The translations under genes were made by a program, and so were the position numbers. A DNA stretch of 64,000 bases, from the NCBI GenBank assembly GCA_020633195.1, contig JACKEC010000015.1:744001-808000 (forward strand), read 5' to 3'. Shown here piece by piece: positions 44,518 through 54,010 of this stretch. This DNA is from Sandaracinaceae bacterium. GTDB lineage: Bacteria; Myxococcota_A; Polyangia; Polyangiales; Sandaracinaceae. How positions within the stretch are numbered: the first letter of the stretch is position 1; each line of letters begins with the position of its first letter. Below the pieces are notes generated by a model. It worked only from the letters and a program-made list of their open reading frames with translations. It had not been told where the DNA came from and made no database searches.

Positions 44518-44534
44518 ACGAGCTCGATGGGCGC

Positions 44535-45011
44535 TCAACGCGGGATCACCAGCTCCTCGGCGAGCGCGGGGGTGAGCTCCTCCTCGAGCTCGATGCCGTT
44601 GGCGAAGAGGGCGAACGCCAAGACGGCGTAGTACTCGTCGACCTCGAGGGTGCCGGGCGCGTCGGCGGGCATGTTGACGGCCGCGAACGCGGCGATGTCG
44701 CCGACCGTGACGAAGCGGGTGTCCCGCACCGCTCCCGGCCGGGGCTCGAGCGGCAGCGCGCCCTCGTCCAGCCCGACCAGCGGTGGGGCCTCGTTGATGC
44801 CTCCTCGCCCGTCGGCGCCGTGGCAGTGCGCGCAGTGCATCCCGAAGAGTGATGCGCCGCGAGCGACCTGCTCGTCGAACGCGGTCGGTTGGCCCGCGTC
44901 GGGGTCCATCCCCTCAGGGCCGTCGCAGCCCGCGATCGCTCCCGCGGCGAGCATCCATCCACAGAGCGTCCAACCACGGAGCCCGGCGGCCCGACCCATA
45001 CGCTTGATCAT
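44535..45011 (-). CDS. c-type cytochrome lipoprotein
   Basis: 158 aa from ATG 45011, preceded by GGAGG at good spacing. WMLAAGAIAGC is a lipoprotein signal; the single heme motif is CAHCHGADGRGG, with Met ligand candidates in VNMPADAPG. It is likely a periplasmic monoheme electron carrier anchored to a membrane. It is divergent from the ECF sigma gene, and both face a pair of GTAACG motifs. Confidence 0.9.
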   Translation of the reverse strand: MIKRMGRAAGLRGWTLCGWMLAAGAIAGCDGPEGMDPDAGQPTAFDEQVARGASLFGMHCAHCHGADGRGGINEAPPLVGLDEGALPLEPRPGAVRDTRFVTVGDIAAFAAVNMPADAPGTLEVDEYYAVLAFALFANGIELEEELTPALAEELVIPR

Positions 45012-45055
45012 GCTGTCCTCCATTCGCCGAAGCAGGAGGAGGCCGCGTCGTCGTC

Positions 45056-45092
45056 CGTTACGGCTCACGTGCCGCGTCGATAGCCTGTAACG
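45056..45092. promoter_or_regulatory. Divergent GTAACG motifs, candidate ECF -35 elements
   Basis: GTAACG occurs at 45087-45092 reading towards the sigma gene and, inverted, at 45056-45061 reading towards the cytochrome gene. Each is about 45-50 bp from its start codon. GTAAC-type -35 boxes are typical of ECF sigma factors, so the sigma factor may activate both itself and the cytochrome. Confidence 0.5.
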
Positions 45093-45135
45093 TTTTCTCG
45101 GCGCGGGCGCTCACTCCAGAGGAGGCACGCACATC

Positions 45136-45813
45136 ATGACGAATCCGACGGCTCTCTTCGGGGCCGCGCTCGCGGACGATCCGGCCACCGACGCGAGGGT
45201 GATCGAGCAGGTGCTGAAGGGCGACAAGGAGCGCTTCGAGGTGCTCATGCGCCGCTACAACCAGCGCCTCTTCCGGGTCGCGCGATCCATCCTGCGCGAG
45301 GACGCCGAGGCGGAGGACGCAGTGCAGCAGTCCTACCTCGCCGCCTACATGAGCCTGGGCCAGCTCTCGGATCCCGAGCGCTTCGGCGGCTGGATGACCC
45401 GCATCACCGTGCGCGAGGCGTTGCGGCGGCGCGGCCGGCGCCCCGGGCTCTTCCTGGTGGACGGCATGCTCGACCAGGCCCCCGAGCTCGCGCCTCCCGG
45501 GCCCGAGGAGCGGATCGCTGGGCTACAGCTGCGCGCGGCCCTCGAGAGCGCCATCGACTCGCTGCCCGAGGCGTATCGCACCGTGGTGGTGATGCGTGAC
45601 GTGCAAGAGCTGAGCACCCGGGAGACGGCCGAGGCGCTCGCGGTGTCGGAGGAGTCGGTGCGGGTGCGTCTTCACCGGGCCCGGCGCGCGCTGCAGGCCG
45701 CCGTCGAGGAGCGCACCGACGTGGCGCTCGGCGAGGTCTTCGGCTTCGCGGGCGAGCGCTGCGACCGCATCGCCGCGCGCGTGCTCGCGGCCATCCGCGA
45801 CATGACCCCGTGA
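45136..45813 (+). CDS. ECF-family RNA polymerase sigma factor
   Basis: 225 aa. Region 2 includes FEVLMRRYNQRLFRVARSIL and EDAVQQSYLAAYMSL; region 4 includes SLPEAYRTVVVMRDVQELSTRETAEALAVSEESVRVRLHRARRAL. A C-terminal extension GFAGERCDRIAARVLAAIRD follows. GGAGG lies just upstream of ATG. No anti-sigma gene is adjacent; the extension with its lone Cys may take a regulatory role, which is inference. Confidence 0.95.
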   Translation: MTNPTALFGAALADDPATDARVIEQVLKGDKERFEVLMRRYNQRLFRVARSILREDAEAEDAVQQSYLAAYMSLGQLSDPERFGGWMTRITVREALRRRGRRPGLFLVDGMLDQAPELAPPGPEERIAGLQLRAALESAIDSLPEAYRTVVVMRDVQELSTRETAEALAVSEESVRVRLHRARRALQAAVEERTDVALGEVFGFAGERCDRIAARVLAAIRDMTP

Positions 45814-45823
45814 CGGAGCGCGG

Positions 45824-46147
45824 TCAGCCTCCCTTCCCGGACCCCCCGCGGAATCGCGAGGGGTAGTCGTCCGCTTCGATCTGCGCTCGGAGCTCGTCGT
45901 CGTCGGGGTGGAGATCCAGGGCCCTGGTCGCCAGGTCGGCCTCTGTCTCCGGACGCCCGGGGTCCGGGAGACAGCACTCCACGGGGCACACCGCCTGACA
46001 CGCCTCGTGATCGTAGAACCCGACGCACTCGGTGCAGAGAGTCGGGTCGATCACGTAGATCTCCTCACCCTCGGTGATCGCCTGGTTCGGGCACTCGGGC
46101 TCGCAGGCACCGCAGTTGATGCAGTCGTCCGTGATGTAGGTCGCCAT
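45824..46147 (-). CDS. 2[4Fe-4S] ferredoxin, YfhL type
   Basis: 107 aa from ATG 46147 (GGGAGGAG upstream). ITDDCINCGACEPECP and the second cluster with CTECVGFYDHEACQAVCPVEC carry eight cluster cysteines with the longer insertion of YfhL-type proteins. The C-terminal 40 residues are acidic (HPDDDELRAQIEADDYPS). It is divergent from the NsrR-like regulator and likely under its control. Confidence 0.92.
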   Translation of the reverse strand: MATYITDDCINCGACEPECPNQAITEGEEIYVIDPTLCTECVGFYDHEACQAVCPVECCLPDPGRPETEADLATRALDLHPDDDELRAQIEADDYPSRFRGGSGKGG

Positions 46148-46238
46148 CGTGTCCAGCTCCTCCCGCTTAAATCGGAGTCTGTGATACTGGTTTAGTGCTA
46201 CCCTGTCTCCTCGTCGAGCCCGAGGAGGGAGAAAGACG

Positions 46239-46682
46239 ATGCGACTCCACCAGCGAACCGACTTTGCGATCCGGCTGCTCATCTACCTCGGCCTGGCGGG
46301 CTCGGGGCCCGTCTCGGTGGGCCGCGTCGCGAGCTCCTTCGCGATCTCGGAGCATCACCTCGCGAAGGTCGCGCAGCGCCTCCGGGACCTCGGCTACGTA
46401 CGACTCGTGCGGGGGCGCTCCGGAGGGCTCGAGCTCCTGCGGGATCCCGAGGACATCCGCATGGGGGAGCTCGTGCGCCAGCTCGAGCAGCACATCCTCG
46501 TGGAGTGCTTCGAGCCCGCGACCGACCAGTGCCGGATCAGCTCCGCGTGCTCGCTCAAGAGGTTGCTCGAGAGGGCGCGGTCGAGCTTCTTCGCCGAGCT
46601 CGATCGCAGCACGCTCGCCGACCTGATCACCCCTCGCCGCGACCTCGTCCGCCTGCTCTCGATCGGAGCGACCAGCTCGTGA
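46239..46682 (+). CDS. nsrR: Rrf2-family regulator, NsrR-like
   Basis: 147 aa. It starts MRLHQRTDFAIRLLIYLGLA, the usual NsrR/IscR N-terminus, with winged helix FAISEHHLAKVAQRLRDLGYVRLVRGRSGG. Three cysteines (VECFEP, DQCRIS, SACSLK) are in the NsrR arrangement that holds a 4Fe-4S cluster. NsrR represses NO-detoxification and cluster-repair genes until NO destroys the cluster. Two RIC genes, an IscA protein and a ferredoxin within 4 kb fit that regulon. I did not find a convincing binding palindrome. Confidence 0.85.
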   Translation: MRLHQRTDFAIRLLIYLGLAGSGPVSVGRVASSFAISEHHLAKVAQRLRDLGYVRLVRGRSGGLELLRDPEDIRMGELVRQLEQHILVECFEPATDQCRISSACSLKRLLERARSSFFAELDRSTLADLITPRRDLVRLLSIGATSS

Positions 46683-46706
46683 ACGGGATGCGCGACCGAG
46701 ACGTTC

Positions 46707-47369
46707 TCAGGGCGACTCCTCGATCGCGTCGACGCGATCCTCCCCGGCTCCGGGCGGCTCACCGAGGAACTCGACCCACGCCTTCTTGATGCACGGGTAG
46801 TGCTTCGCGGCTTCGGCCAGCGAGAGGAACGCGTGCAGGTTCTTCTCGAACCGCGCCTGGAGCGCCGCGTCGGCGATCCCGTCGTCGGCGAAGGCCTTGT
46901 GCGCCATCGAGAGCGAGAACATGTCGGGGAAGATCCGCGCGCCGAGGTGCTCGAGCGGGACGCGCAGGGCCCACAGCCCACGGTTGCCTCCGGCCAGCGA
47001 GGGCGATGCCGACAAGAGGAGGCCGTGGCGCGTGTCGAAGGGCTGCGGTCGAAACCGCGAGGTCCAGTCGATCAGGTTCTTGATCGTGCCGGGCATCGAG
47101 CCGTTGAACTCGGGCGACGCGAGGATGAAGGCGTCGTTCGCCAGCAGCCGGCGTCGAAGCGCCTTCGCCCCGTCGGGGATCCCGCTCGCGGTCTCGAGAT
47201 CACCGTCGTAGAGCGGCACGGCGAAGTCCCGCATCGACGCGCGATCGACGGTCGCGCCGTACTCTTCCGCGACCCGAGCCGCGAGGCCCGCGAGCCGGCG
47301 GTTCAGAGAATCGGCGCGGAGCGAGGCGCCGAATACCAGCACCTTCAGCTTGGGAGTCGGGTTGGCCAT
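46707..47369 (-). CDS. NADPH-dependent FMN reductase family protein
   Basis: 220 aa from ATG 47369 (AGAGGAAAGAG upstream). LKVLVFGASLRADSLNRRLA is the flavodoxin-like phosphate-binding start; SPEFNGSMPGTIKNLIDWTSR is the family signature. It reduces FMN or quinones or azo compounds with NADPH and is often induced in oxidative or nitrosative stress. It is convergent with the nsrR-like gene. The long frame to 47876 is not used. Confidence 0.92.
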   Translation of the reverse strand: MANPTPKLKVLVFGASLRADSLNRRLAGLAARVAEEYGATVDRASMRDFAVPLYDGDLETASGIPDGAKALRRRLLANDAFILASPEFNGSMPGTIKNLIDWTSRFRPQPFDTRHGLLLSASPSLAGGNRGLWALRVPLEHLGARIFPDMFSLSMAHKAFADDGIADAALQARFEKNLHAFLSLAEAAKHYPCIKKAWVEFLGEPPGAGEDRVDAIEESP

Positions 47370-47720
47370 GAGTCTGCTCTTTCCTCTCGAGTCTCGGGAG
47401 CTCACGAGGTGGACCCTCACCCCCGTCGGGCTCGGTATGCCCCGTCCCGGCGTCACGCGCTCGTCGGGTCTCCCAACTCGGGTCCGAACGCCGCGACCGC
47501 CGGTCAGCGCGCCGCTGAAGATCGCGCCCCACGCCTCAGCTCTCGAAGCTCGAGCCGCGTCCTGCGTCGCCTCGGTCTCGTTCCGGGAGCCCAGCGGCCC
47601 CGCCGAGCTCGAACACGACGGGGGCCGGGCGCGGCTCTCCTCGGCACCGATCTCGACGCGCATCGAGGCGCCCTTCGGTCGGGGATCATGGTTGGACCTC
47701 GGCAGGCTAGGCTTCGACTC
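47370..47720. other. Intergenic region
   Basis: 351 bp between divergent genes with no supportable coding frame or RNA. It must hold both promoters; nothing distinctive is seen. Confidence 0.5.
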
Positions 47721-47996
47721 ATGAAGACTCTCCATGTTGACCGCAACGTCGTCCTTCTCATCGCGCTGTGTGTGCTCGTCGGGTGGCTGCTCGGCGCGCA
47801 GTCGACCCCGTCGGCCGAAGCGCAGCAGGGTCCGCAGCAGTTCAGCGAATGCATGTCGCTCTCCGTGCACTCGCACAACGGCGCGGCCTTCGCGAATCCG
47901 CGCTGGACGCCGCGGACGATCCAGATCCGTCCCGGTTGGACCGCGGTCGGGGGGAGCGGCAGCGGGACCCGCAACTACGCCATCGTCTGTCGCTGA
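47721..47996 (+). CDS. Small secreted or membrane-anchored hypothetical protein
   Basis: 91 aa. A signal or anchor helix (NVVLLIALCVLVGWLLGAQS) is followed by a short domain with SECMSLSVHSHNGAAF, WTPRTIQIRPGWTAVGGSG and final YAIVCR; the two Cys may form a disulfide. No family recognised. Confidence 0.65.
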   Translation: MKTLHVDRNVVLLIALCVLVGWLLGAQSTPSAEAQQGPQQFSECMSLSVHSHNGAAFANPRWTPRTIQIRPGWTAVGGSGSGTRNYAIVCR

Positions 47997-48060
47997 GCTC
48001 CTCTGGGCTGCCCCTCTCGCGAAGGGCGTCCGTCCCCACGATCGCCCCGAGCGGCGTCCG

Positions 48061-49422
48061 CTACGACGCTCGCCGGAGCTGCGCCACGCCGGCGTCGACG
48101 ATATCCATCTCGGCGGCCACGCCGAAGCGGTGCTGCGGGATCCACCGCCACGCGCCGATCACGGGCACGCCTCGATAGTCCCGGTATCCCCGCACGTCGA
48201 CGCCGTCGTGTCCGGCTGTCGCCGAGGCGGCCATCCGAGTGAGCGGCCAGGCCTTCGTCGAGGCGGGCCGTCGCGAGTCGAGCAGGCTCACGCCGGGATC
48301 GCAGAGGCGCATCCGCCGGCTCGTCCGGGCGGCGGGAGCGAGGAGGCCGGCGCTTCGGAGCTGCTCGGGGAACCGGCTGCTCGAGAGCATGACGCCGCGC
48401 CCGTCGAACGCGTACGTCTCCGCCGACGAGGCGGGACCGGGCTGAGCCAAGATGCGTAGGAAGCCGCGTCGCGCGTCGAAGGCGAACGCCAGCGCCGCCG
48501 AGACCCCGTTCGAGAGCGGGATTCGTGCGACCGCCAGGACGATGGGCGCTTCGTCGGAGGCGGCCGAGTCGATGGGCAGCGAGACCGCCGCGCCATCTCG
48601 CATCGCTTCGTCGATCCATCCATCGCGTTCCGACCCCGAGCGCGCGCCGACGCCGAGCGAGAGGATGGGCTCCTTGGGAGACCGGGTGTCGTCGAACCAC
48701 ACCTCTACCCCCACCGCTCGGGCCGCGCGCAGGTGCTCACCGAGCTCGAGGACGAGCTCGTCTCGGACCTGCCGTGCGCGCACGGGCGGGCGGATCGTCC
48801 GCGTCGCGGCCAGGCTGGCCACCGCGTTCTGGATGGAGGTGAGTCGCGCGACCGACGTCACGGCGTGAACGCGCGCGTCGAGCCAGTTGAGGAGCGCGTC
48901 CACGCGCGCGTCGAGCACGACCTGCAGCGCGAGCGACGGGGCGAGCGAGCTCTGAGGCCGAATCAGCACCGGGTCGGCGGCGCGCGGACGGGATCGGACC
49001 GGGCGAGCCCGATAGGTCACGACCGGACAGCCCACGCGAGCGGTGAGTCGCGCGATGAGACCCGGCTCGAGCAGCCGCTCGACGGGGCCGCGCCGACGCG
49101 CCTCCATGACGATGAACGACGCGCCGGACTCCTTGGCGACGCGGGCGAGCTCGTCCTCGGGCTCGCCGAGGAGGAGGAGGCTTCGGTGGGGGACCCTGGG
49201 GTCGGGCGGAGAGAGCGCGCGGAGGTCGCGCTCACGGCGATCGCCGGACATCAGGTCCACGGCGCTGTGGAGCATGCCCTCGCCGTCGATCGCGCGCAGC
49301 GGCGCCACGTGGACCACGAGCAGGGTCGCCGCGCGCTCCGCCGCGAGCCGGCTGGCCACGCTCAGGCCCTCGGCGACGTCGCCCTCGAGGTCGGTGGCGA
49401 ACAACACGATGGGGTCGTTCAT
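48061..49422 (-). CDS. USP domain fused to a Cache-like sensor, copy A
   Basis: 453 aa from ATG 49422, overlapping the HPF-like stop (TGATG). Residues of about 1-145 form a universal stress protein domain (DPIVLFATDLEGDVAEGLSV, LLVVHVAPL, GASFIVMEARRRGPVERLL). The rest, about 160-453, resembles a dCache sensor: ETYAFDGRGVMLSSSRFPEQ, GYRDYRGVPVIGAWRWIPQH and RFGVAAEMD. Cache domains normally sit outside the cell between two membrane helices; none is visible here, so the fusion appears soluble. The longer upstream frame is antisense to the HPF frame's content and discarded. A near-identical paralogue lies at 60036-61397. Confidence 0.8.
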   Translation of the reverse strand: MNDPIVLFATDLEGDVAEGLSVASRLAAERAATLLVVHVAPLRAIDGEGMLHSAVDLMSGDRRERDLRALSPPDPRVPHRSLLLLGEPEDELARVAKESGASFIVMEARRRGPVERLLEPGLIARLTARVGCPVVTYRARPVRSRPRAADPVLIRPQSSLAPSLALQVVLDARVDALLNWLDARVHAVTSVARLTSIQNAVASLAATRTIRPPVRARQVRDELVLELGEHLRAARAVGVEVWFDDTRSPKEPILSLGVGARSGSERDGWIDEAMRDGAAVSLPIDSAASDEAPIVLAVARIPLSNGVSAALAFAFDARRGFLRILAQPGPASSAETYAFDGRGVMLSSSRFPEQLRSAGLLAPAARTSRRMRLCDPGVSLLDSRRPASTKAWPLTRMAASATAGHDGVDVRGYRDYRGVPVIGAWRWIPQHRFGVAAEMDIVDAGVAQLRRAS

Positions 49423-49763
49423 CAGACGGCCTCCTGGGGCGCGCGTGCCCAGCCCCGCTGGCGCTCGAAGGCGTGCTCGAGGCGACGGCGCGCGCGCTTG
49501 AGTGCCCGCTGGACGGCCGCCTCGCGGGTCTCCTCGAGCGCCCGAACCACGATGGATTCGCCGCCGTACCTCGGCACGATGGTCAGCACGCACTGCTGGT
49601 CCACGCCGCCGCGCGGGCCGTTCACGTCCGCGAGCGACACGTGCACCTCGCGAACCCGATCCACGAGCCGATCGAGGGCCAGGTTCACTCGGCGCTCGAC
49701 CTCGCTGGTCATGATCTCTGCGTCGCTCGGCGCGACCCCGACGAAACGTAGACGAATCTCCAC
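49422..49763 (-). CDS. HPF/RaiA-like ribosome-associated protein, copy A
   Basis: 113 aa. EIRLRFVGVAPSDAEIMTSE, ALDRLVDRVREVHVSLADVN and GPRGGVDQQCVLTIVP match the short HPF/RaiA fold, ending in basic helices AVQRALKRARRRLEHAFERQ. Such proteins bind idle ribosomes. It is the first gene of a two-gene operon with the USP-Cache protein. The same pair is repeated 11,975 bp away. Confidence 0.8.
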   Translation of the reverse strand: MEIRLRFVGVAPSDAEIMTSEVERRVNLALDRLVDRVREVHVSLADVNGPRGGVDQQCVLTIVPRYGGESIVVRALEETREAAVQRALKRARRRLEHAFERQRGWARAPQEAV

Positions 49764-49985
49764 AACGACCTCCGGATGGTGAGAGCGACGGATCAGCTCC
49801 GTCGGAAAACCAAGCAGGCAAGCGTGGGCGACCGCGTGAGCGCTCGAGTCGACCTCTGGGGGCTCGACGGTTCGAGAGCGGGTTCGCGACTGCCACCGAT
49901 GGGGAGCCGGCTCCCGCGCCAGGGCGCGGGGCGGCTCCTCAGTCTCGCTGCGGCGGGAACGTCCTCACGTGATTCAACCTAAGGA
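49764..49985 (-). promoter_or_regulatory. Conserved leader of module A with covarying hairpin
   Basis: This stretch is highly similar to 61739-61965 upstream of module B. It includes a strong hairpin at 49903-49938 (GGAGCCG...CGGCTCC, inner CCGCGC/GCGCGG). In B the inner stem reads CGCGCG/CGCGCG, changed on both sides so that pairing is kept. It is likely a shared promoter and 5' leader element. Confidence 0.6.
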
Positions 49986-50064
49986 CGGAGGAGGCCAAAG
50001 GCCAGGGTCCATTTGCGTCATCGAGGTGCGCGTTGCCTCGCGACGACGCCATGCGCGCCCTCAC

Positions 50065-50448
50065 TCAGCGAGCGCGATCGCTCGGGCAAGCCGCGGTCTC
50101 CGTGGCGGGTCCTCCGGTCGCGCGCTCACCGCCATCCTCGGGTGCGGGGGCGTCGCCGGCTCGCGCGATCTCCTCGCGAAGCGCGCGGTCGATGAAGAGG
50201 AAGCCGAAGGGCACGATGGAGAGCCCAAAGAGGACCACCGCGCGGAGCGGGCTCCACCCTCGGCGCCAGCTCGCCCAGGCCAACGCGGCGACGAACCCGA
50301 GGAACAACCAGCCGTGGCCGCCCCCCGCGAAGCGCACCGCGAGCGGCATGTCGAAGCCGTACTTGAGCGGCATCGCGACGAACACGAGCAGCAAATAGGA
50401 CAGCCCCTCGAGGCCGCTCACGACCCGAAGCGCGTGCACCGAACGCAT
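50065..50448 (-). CDS. DUF3817 membrane protein
   Basis: 127 aa. LRVVSGLEGLSYLLLVFVAMPLKY, GGHGWLFLGFVAALAWASW and LRAVVLFGLSIVPFGFLFID are three membrane helices with the DUF3817 pattern (G.H.WLF). The C-terminus is a charged tail. Inner-membrane protein of unknown function. Confidence 0.85.
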   Translation of the reverse strand: MRSVHALRVVSGLEGLSYLLLVFVAMPLKYGFDMPLAVRFAGGGHGWLFLGFVAALAWASWRRGWSPLRAVVLFGLSIVPFGFLFIDRALREEIARAGDAPAPEDGGERATGGPATETAACPSDRAR

Positions 50449-50873
50449 GTCCGCGTCCTAGGGTCGTTCGCGGCGTCCGTCGAGGGCAGACGGGGCCGAG
50501 CACACCCGCCACGGATCGCGGGACAACCCGGGGAACGGCGTGCTCGGCTGGGAGCGGCCCGACGCCTCTCGTCGGCGAGAGATCGCCTTGGCCTCATGCA
50601 TCGCCTTGGACGCGGCGGGCGGCGCGTGTGCCCGTGTCCGACGGCAGACGACGCCGTCATCGCCGCGCCGCTCCGGCGCCGGGTCTCCAGGCGGATCATG
50701 AGGTTGATGCTAGAAGGGACGTGCATGGCGACGGCGCGGACCCGCCGCTCGTTCGTGTAGTCCGCCGAGCCGATCCCGAGCGTTGCCTTCGTCCTTGGTC
50801 CCTTCGATCTCGGTAGCACGGCGCTCGAAGCTGGTGCATGTCCCCGTAGTCGTTCACGAACAGGAGAGCTGTG
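50449..50873. other. Intergenic region
   Basis: 425 bp without supportable genes between divergent units; it should contain the promoter of the peroxiredoxin operon. No clear motif seen. Confidence 0.5.
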
Positions 50874-51616
<743 letters not shown>

Positions 51617-51620
<4 letters not shown>

Positions 51621-53038
51621 AACGCGTGGACGTCGCGATCATCGGCGCGGGGACTGCGGGGCTCAGCGCCCGGCGCGAGGTCGCTCGGTACACGGACAGC
51701 TACGTCGTCATCGACGACGGTGTCCTCGGCACGACCTGCGCTCGCGTCGGTTGCATGCCATCGAAGGTGCTGATTCAGGTCGCCGACGACTTTCATCGTC
51801 GACATGTCTTCGGGCATGCGGGGATTCGAGGGGCGGAGGGTCTGGCGATCGACCAGCCCGCGGTGATGCAGCACGTACGCGCCCTCCGGGATCGATTCGT
51901 GCGCTCGGTGTTGGGCTCCATGAGGGACTGGGAGGCGAAGCTGGTCCGCAAGCGCGCGCGCTTCTTCGACCTCCACACCCTCGATCTCGGCGATGAGAAG
52001 ATTCGAGCCGACCGCGTGATCATCGCCACCGGGTCCACGCCCATCGTGCCCCGGTCCTGGGAGCCGCATCGGGCGCGGCTCATCGACACCGATGCGTTCT
52101 TCGAGCTCGAGACTCTGCCGCGCCGGCTGGCCGTCGTCGGGCTGGGGGTGATCGGACTCGAGCTCGGTCAGGCGCTTCATCGCCTGGGCGTGCAAGTTAC
52201 CGGGATCACGCTCGACAAGAGTTTCGGAGGGCTCAGCGATCCAGAGCTTCAGCAGTACGTCTACGAGGCGGTGGGCGCTGAGATGCCGATACACATCGGG
52301 GCGGTGACCGGCCTGAGTGAAGACGACTCGGATCTCGTGCTCGATCTCGAGGGCGCGGCCCCGTTGAGAGTCGATGCCGCCCTGGTCGCGATGGGTCGCC
52401 GTCCGAACGTCGCCTCGCTGGGCATCGAGGAGGTGGGCATCGAGACCGAGCGAGGGATCCCACGGTTCGATCCGACCACGTTCCGCGTGGCGGGGACCGA
52501 TTGGTACATCGCGGGAGACGTCAACGGCACGCGCCCGCTACTGCACGAGGCCTCGGATGAGGGTCGAATCGCGGGCTACAACGCCACTCGAGAAGCGGAT
52601 CAGTGTTTCGCTCGGCGCACACCGTTGACCATCACGTTCTCCCACCCGCCTATCGCCATCGTGGGCGAGTCGCTTCGACAGCTCGAGGAACGCGACGCCG
52701 ATTTCGTCACGGGGAGCGTGTCCTACGAAGGGCAAGGCCGCGCCATCGTCAAGCTCTCCGAGTGCGGCCTGCTCCATGTCTACGCCGACAGGGCCAGCGG
52801 GCGTTTACTCGGCGCCGAGCTATTCGCGCCGAGCGGCGACCACCTCGCCCATCTGCTGGCGTGGGCGGTCACCGCCGAGCTCACGGTTCAGCAGACCCTG
52901 AGCCTGCCCTTCTACCACCCGGCGCTCGAAGAGGGGGTGCGCACGGCGCTTCGGGCTGCGGCCCGTCGAGTCGAGGGGGAACGCGCCCCGCTCGAGGTCC
53001 TGCGGTGTCAGGACCCACCCGTCGGCATCCAGGCCTGA
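51617..53038 (+). CDS. FAD-dependent pyridine nucleotide-disulfide oxidoreductase (Lpd-like)
   Basis: 473 aa from a GTG overlapping the Prx-Grx stop. AIIGAGTAGLSARREVARYT binds FAD, TTCARVGCMPSK is the redox disulfide, VVGLGVIGLELGQALHRLG binds NAD(P)H, DWYIAGDVNG is the second FAD motif, and FYHPALEEGVRTALR is the C-terminal His-Glu pair. It resembles dihydrolipoamide dehydrogenase but lies with Prx-Grx and no 2-oxoacid dehydrogenase, so it probably reduces glutathione or a related thiol for the peroxidase; inference. Confidence 0.9.
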
Positions 53039-53485
53039 CCTGGCGGTGCTGGACGCCCAGACACGCGAGGATCGGGTCGGCGGTGGACGCCCGACACTCG
53101 CCGGGGTATCGAGGATCCAGTCCGGCTTCATAGGGGCTTGGGCGGTTCCGCCTCATCCCTCGAGCTAGCTCGGGGCGCTACAGCCGTCCGGCGCGCCGCC
53201 GTGCTCCGCCAGACCGCCAGGGCTCGCCCCGAGGGCGAGCGGTCGCGGCCGATCGGCATTGACGGGCTCCTCCACCCACCCCACGTTCCCTTGACCGCCG
53301 TGAACTCCACGACCACCCACGCTCCGAGCTCGCACGAGCACCTCCACGTGATGGTGTCCGCCGAACTGGGGTGTGCCGCGACCGCCGCCTGAGCGGTCGC
53401 GGCTGGGTTGGACGCGAGCGGCGTGGCGAGTCCTCACGAGGACTCGCGACGCCGAGGCCCAGGTTCGTTCGAGATCGGAGCAACG
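53039..53485. other. Intergenic region
   Basis: 447 bp with no supportable gene; short frames on both strands lack coding character. A GC-rich inverted repeat right after the reductase stop (CAGGCCTGACCTGG region) may end its transcript. Confidence 0.4.
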
Positions 53486-54010
53486 GTGAGGGGATCCAGG
53501 ATCGCCAGTCGTGAGGAGCTGACGCAGCTCGTGCACTGCCGCGTCGCGTCGAGCGACAGCCGGTACGGTGTGTCTGGTCCGCGATGGTGGGCGGCGCCGT
53601 CGTCCTGCGTCGGATCACCGCGCGAGCACTTCGCTATCGCCCCGAGGGGGCGCCTCCTCGCGGTGAGCTCGGCCGAGGGCGTCGGCGCGGCGCTCGCCGG
53701 CAAGGCAGCGAGCGATGCGTACACGCAAACCGTGGTGCGCGCGGAGGGGTGTCCGGACGCGAGACCGCGGCGTTGGCACCTCGCGCGCCGACTTGTGCTG
53801 TCGATGCGCGCGGCTCGGTCCGTCCTCGAGCGCCGGTCGCGTGATCCCTTCTCGTCGGAGGAACCGCTCGCAAGCGCCCTCATCGCGCTCCGGGCGGGGC
53901 AGACCGCGGAGAGGTCGCTCCGTGAGGGACCCCCGGCACGCTATCGGGTCGCAGCGATCCCGTACATGCTCGAACCAGCCGGGGCGCGAGACAGCTGGGG
54001 TCAGCGGTGA
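53486..54010 (+). CDS. Hypothetical protein, weak PP2C-like pattern
   Basis: 174 aa from GTG 53486 (CGGAG upstream); a TTG at 53408 is less likely. EHFAIAPRGRLLAVSSAEGV then GAALAGKAASDAYTQTVVRA recalls the 'ED...G.l..VaDG.GG...G..AS' start of PP2C phosphatases, but the metal-binding Asp residues are absent, so at most it is a pseudo-phosphatase. Its stop overlaps the aminotransferase GTG (GTGA), which supports it as a gene. Confidence 0.45.
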   Translation: MRGSRIASREELTQLVHCRVASSDSRYGVSGPRWWAAPSSCVGSPREHFAIAPRGRLLAVSSAEGVGAALAGKAASDAYTQTVVRAEGCPDARPRRWHLARRLVLSMRAARSVLERRSRDPFSSEEPLASALIALRAGQTAERSLREGPPARYRVAAIPYMLEPAGARDSWGQR

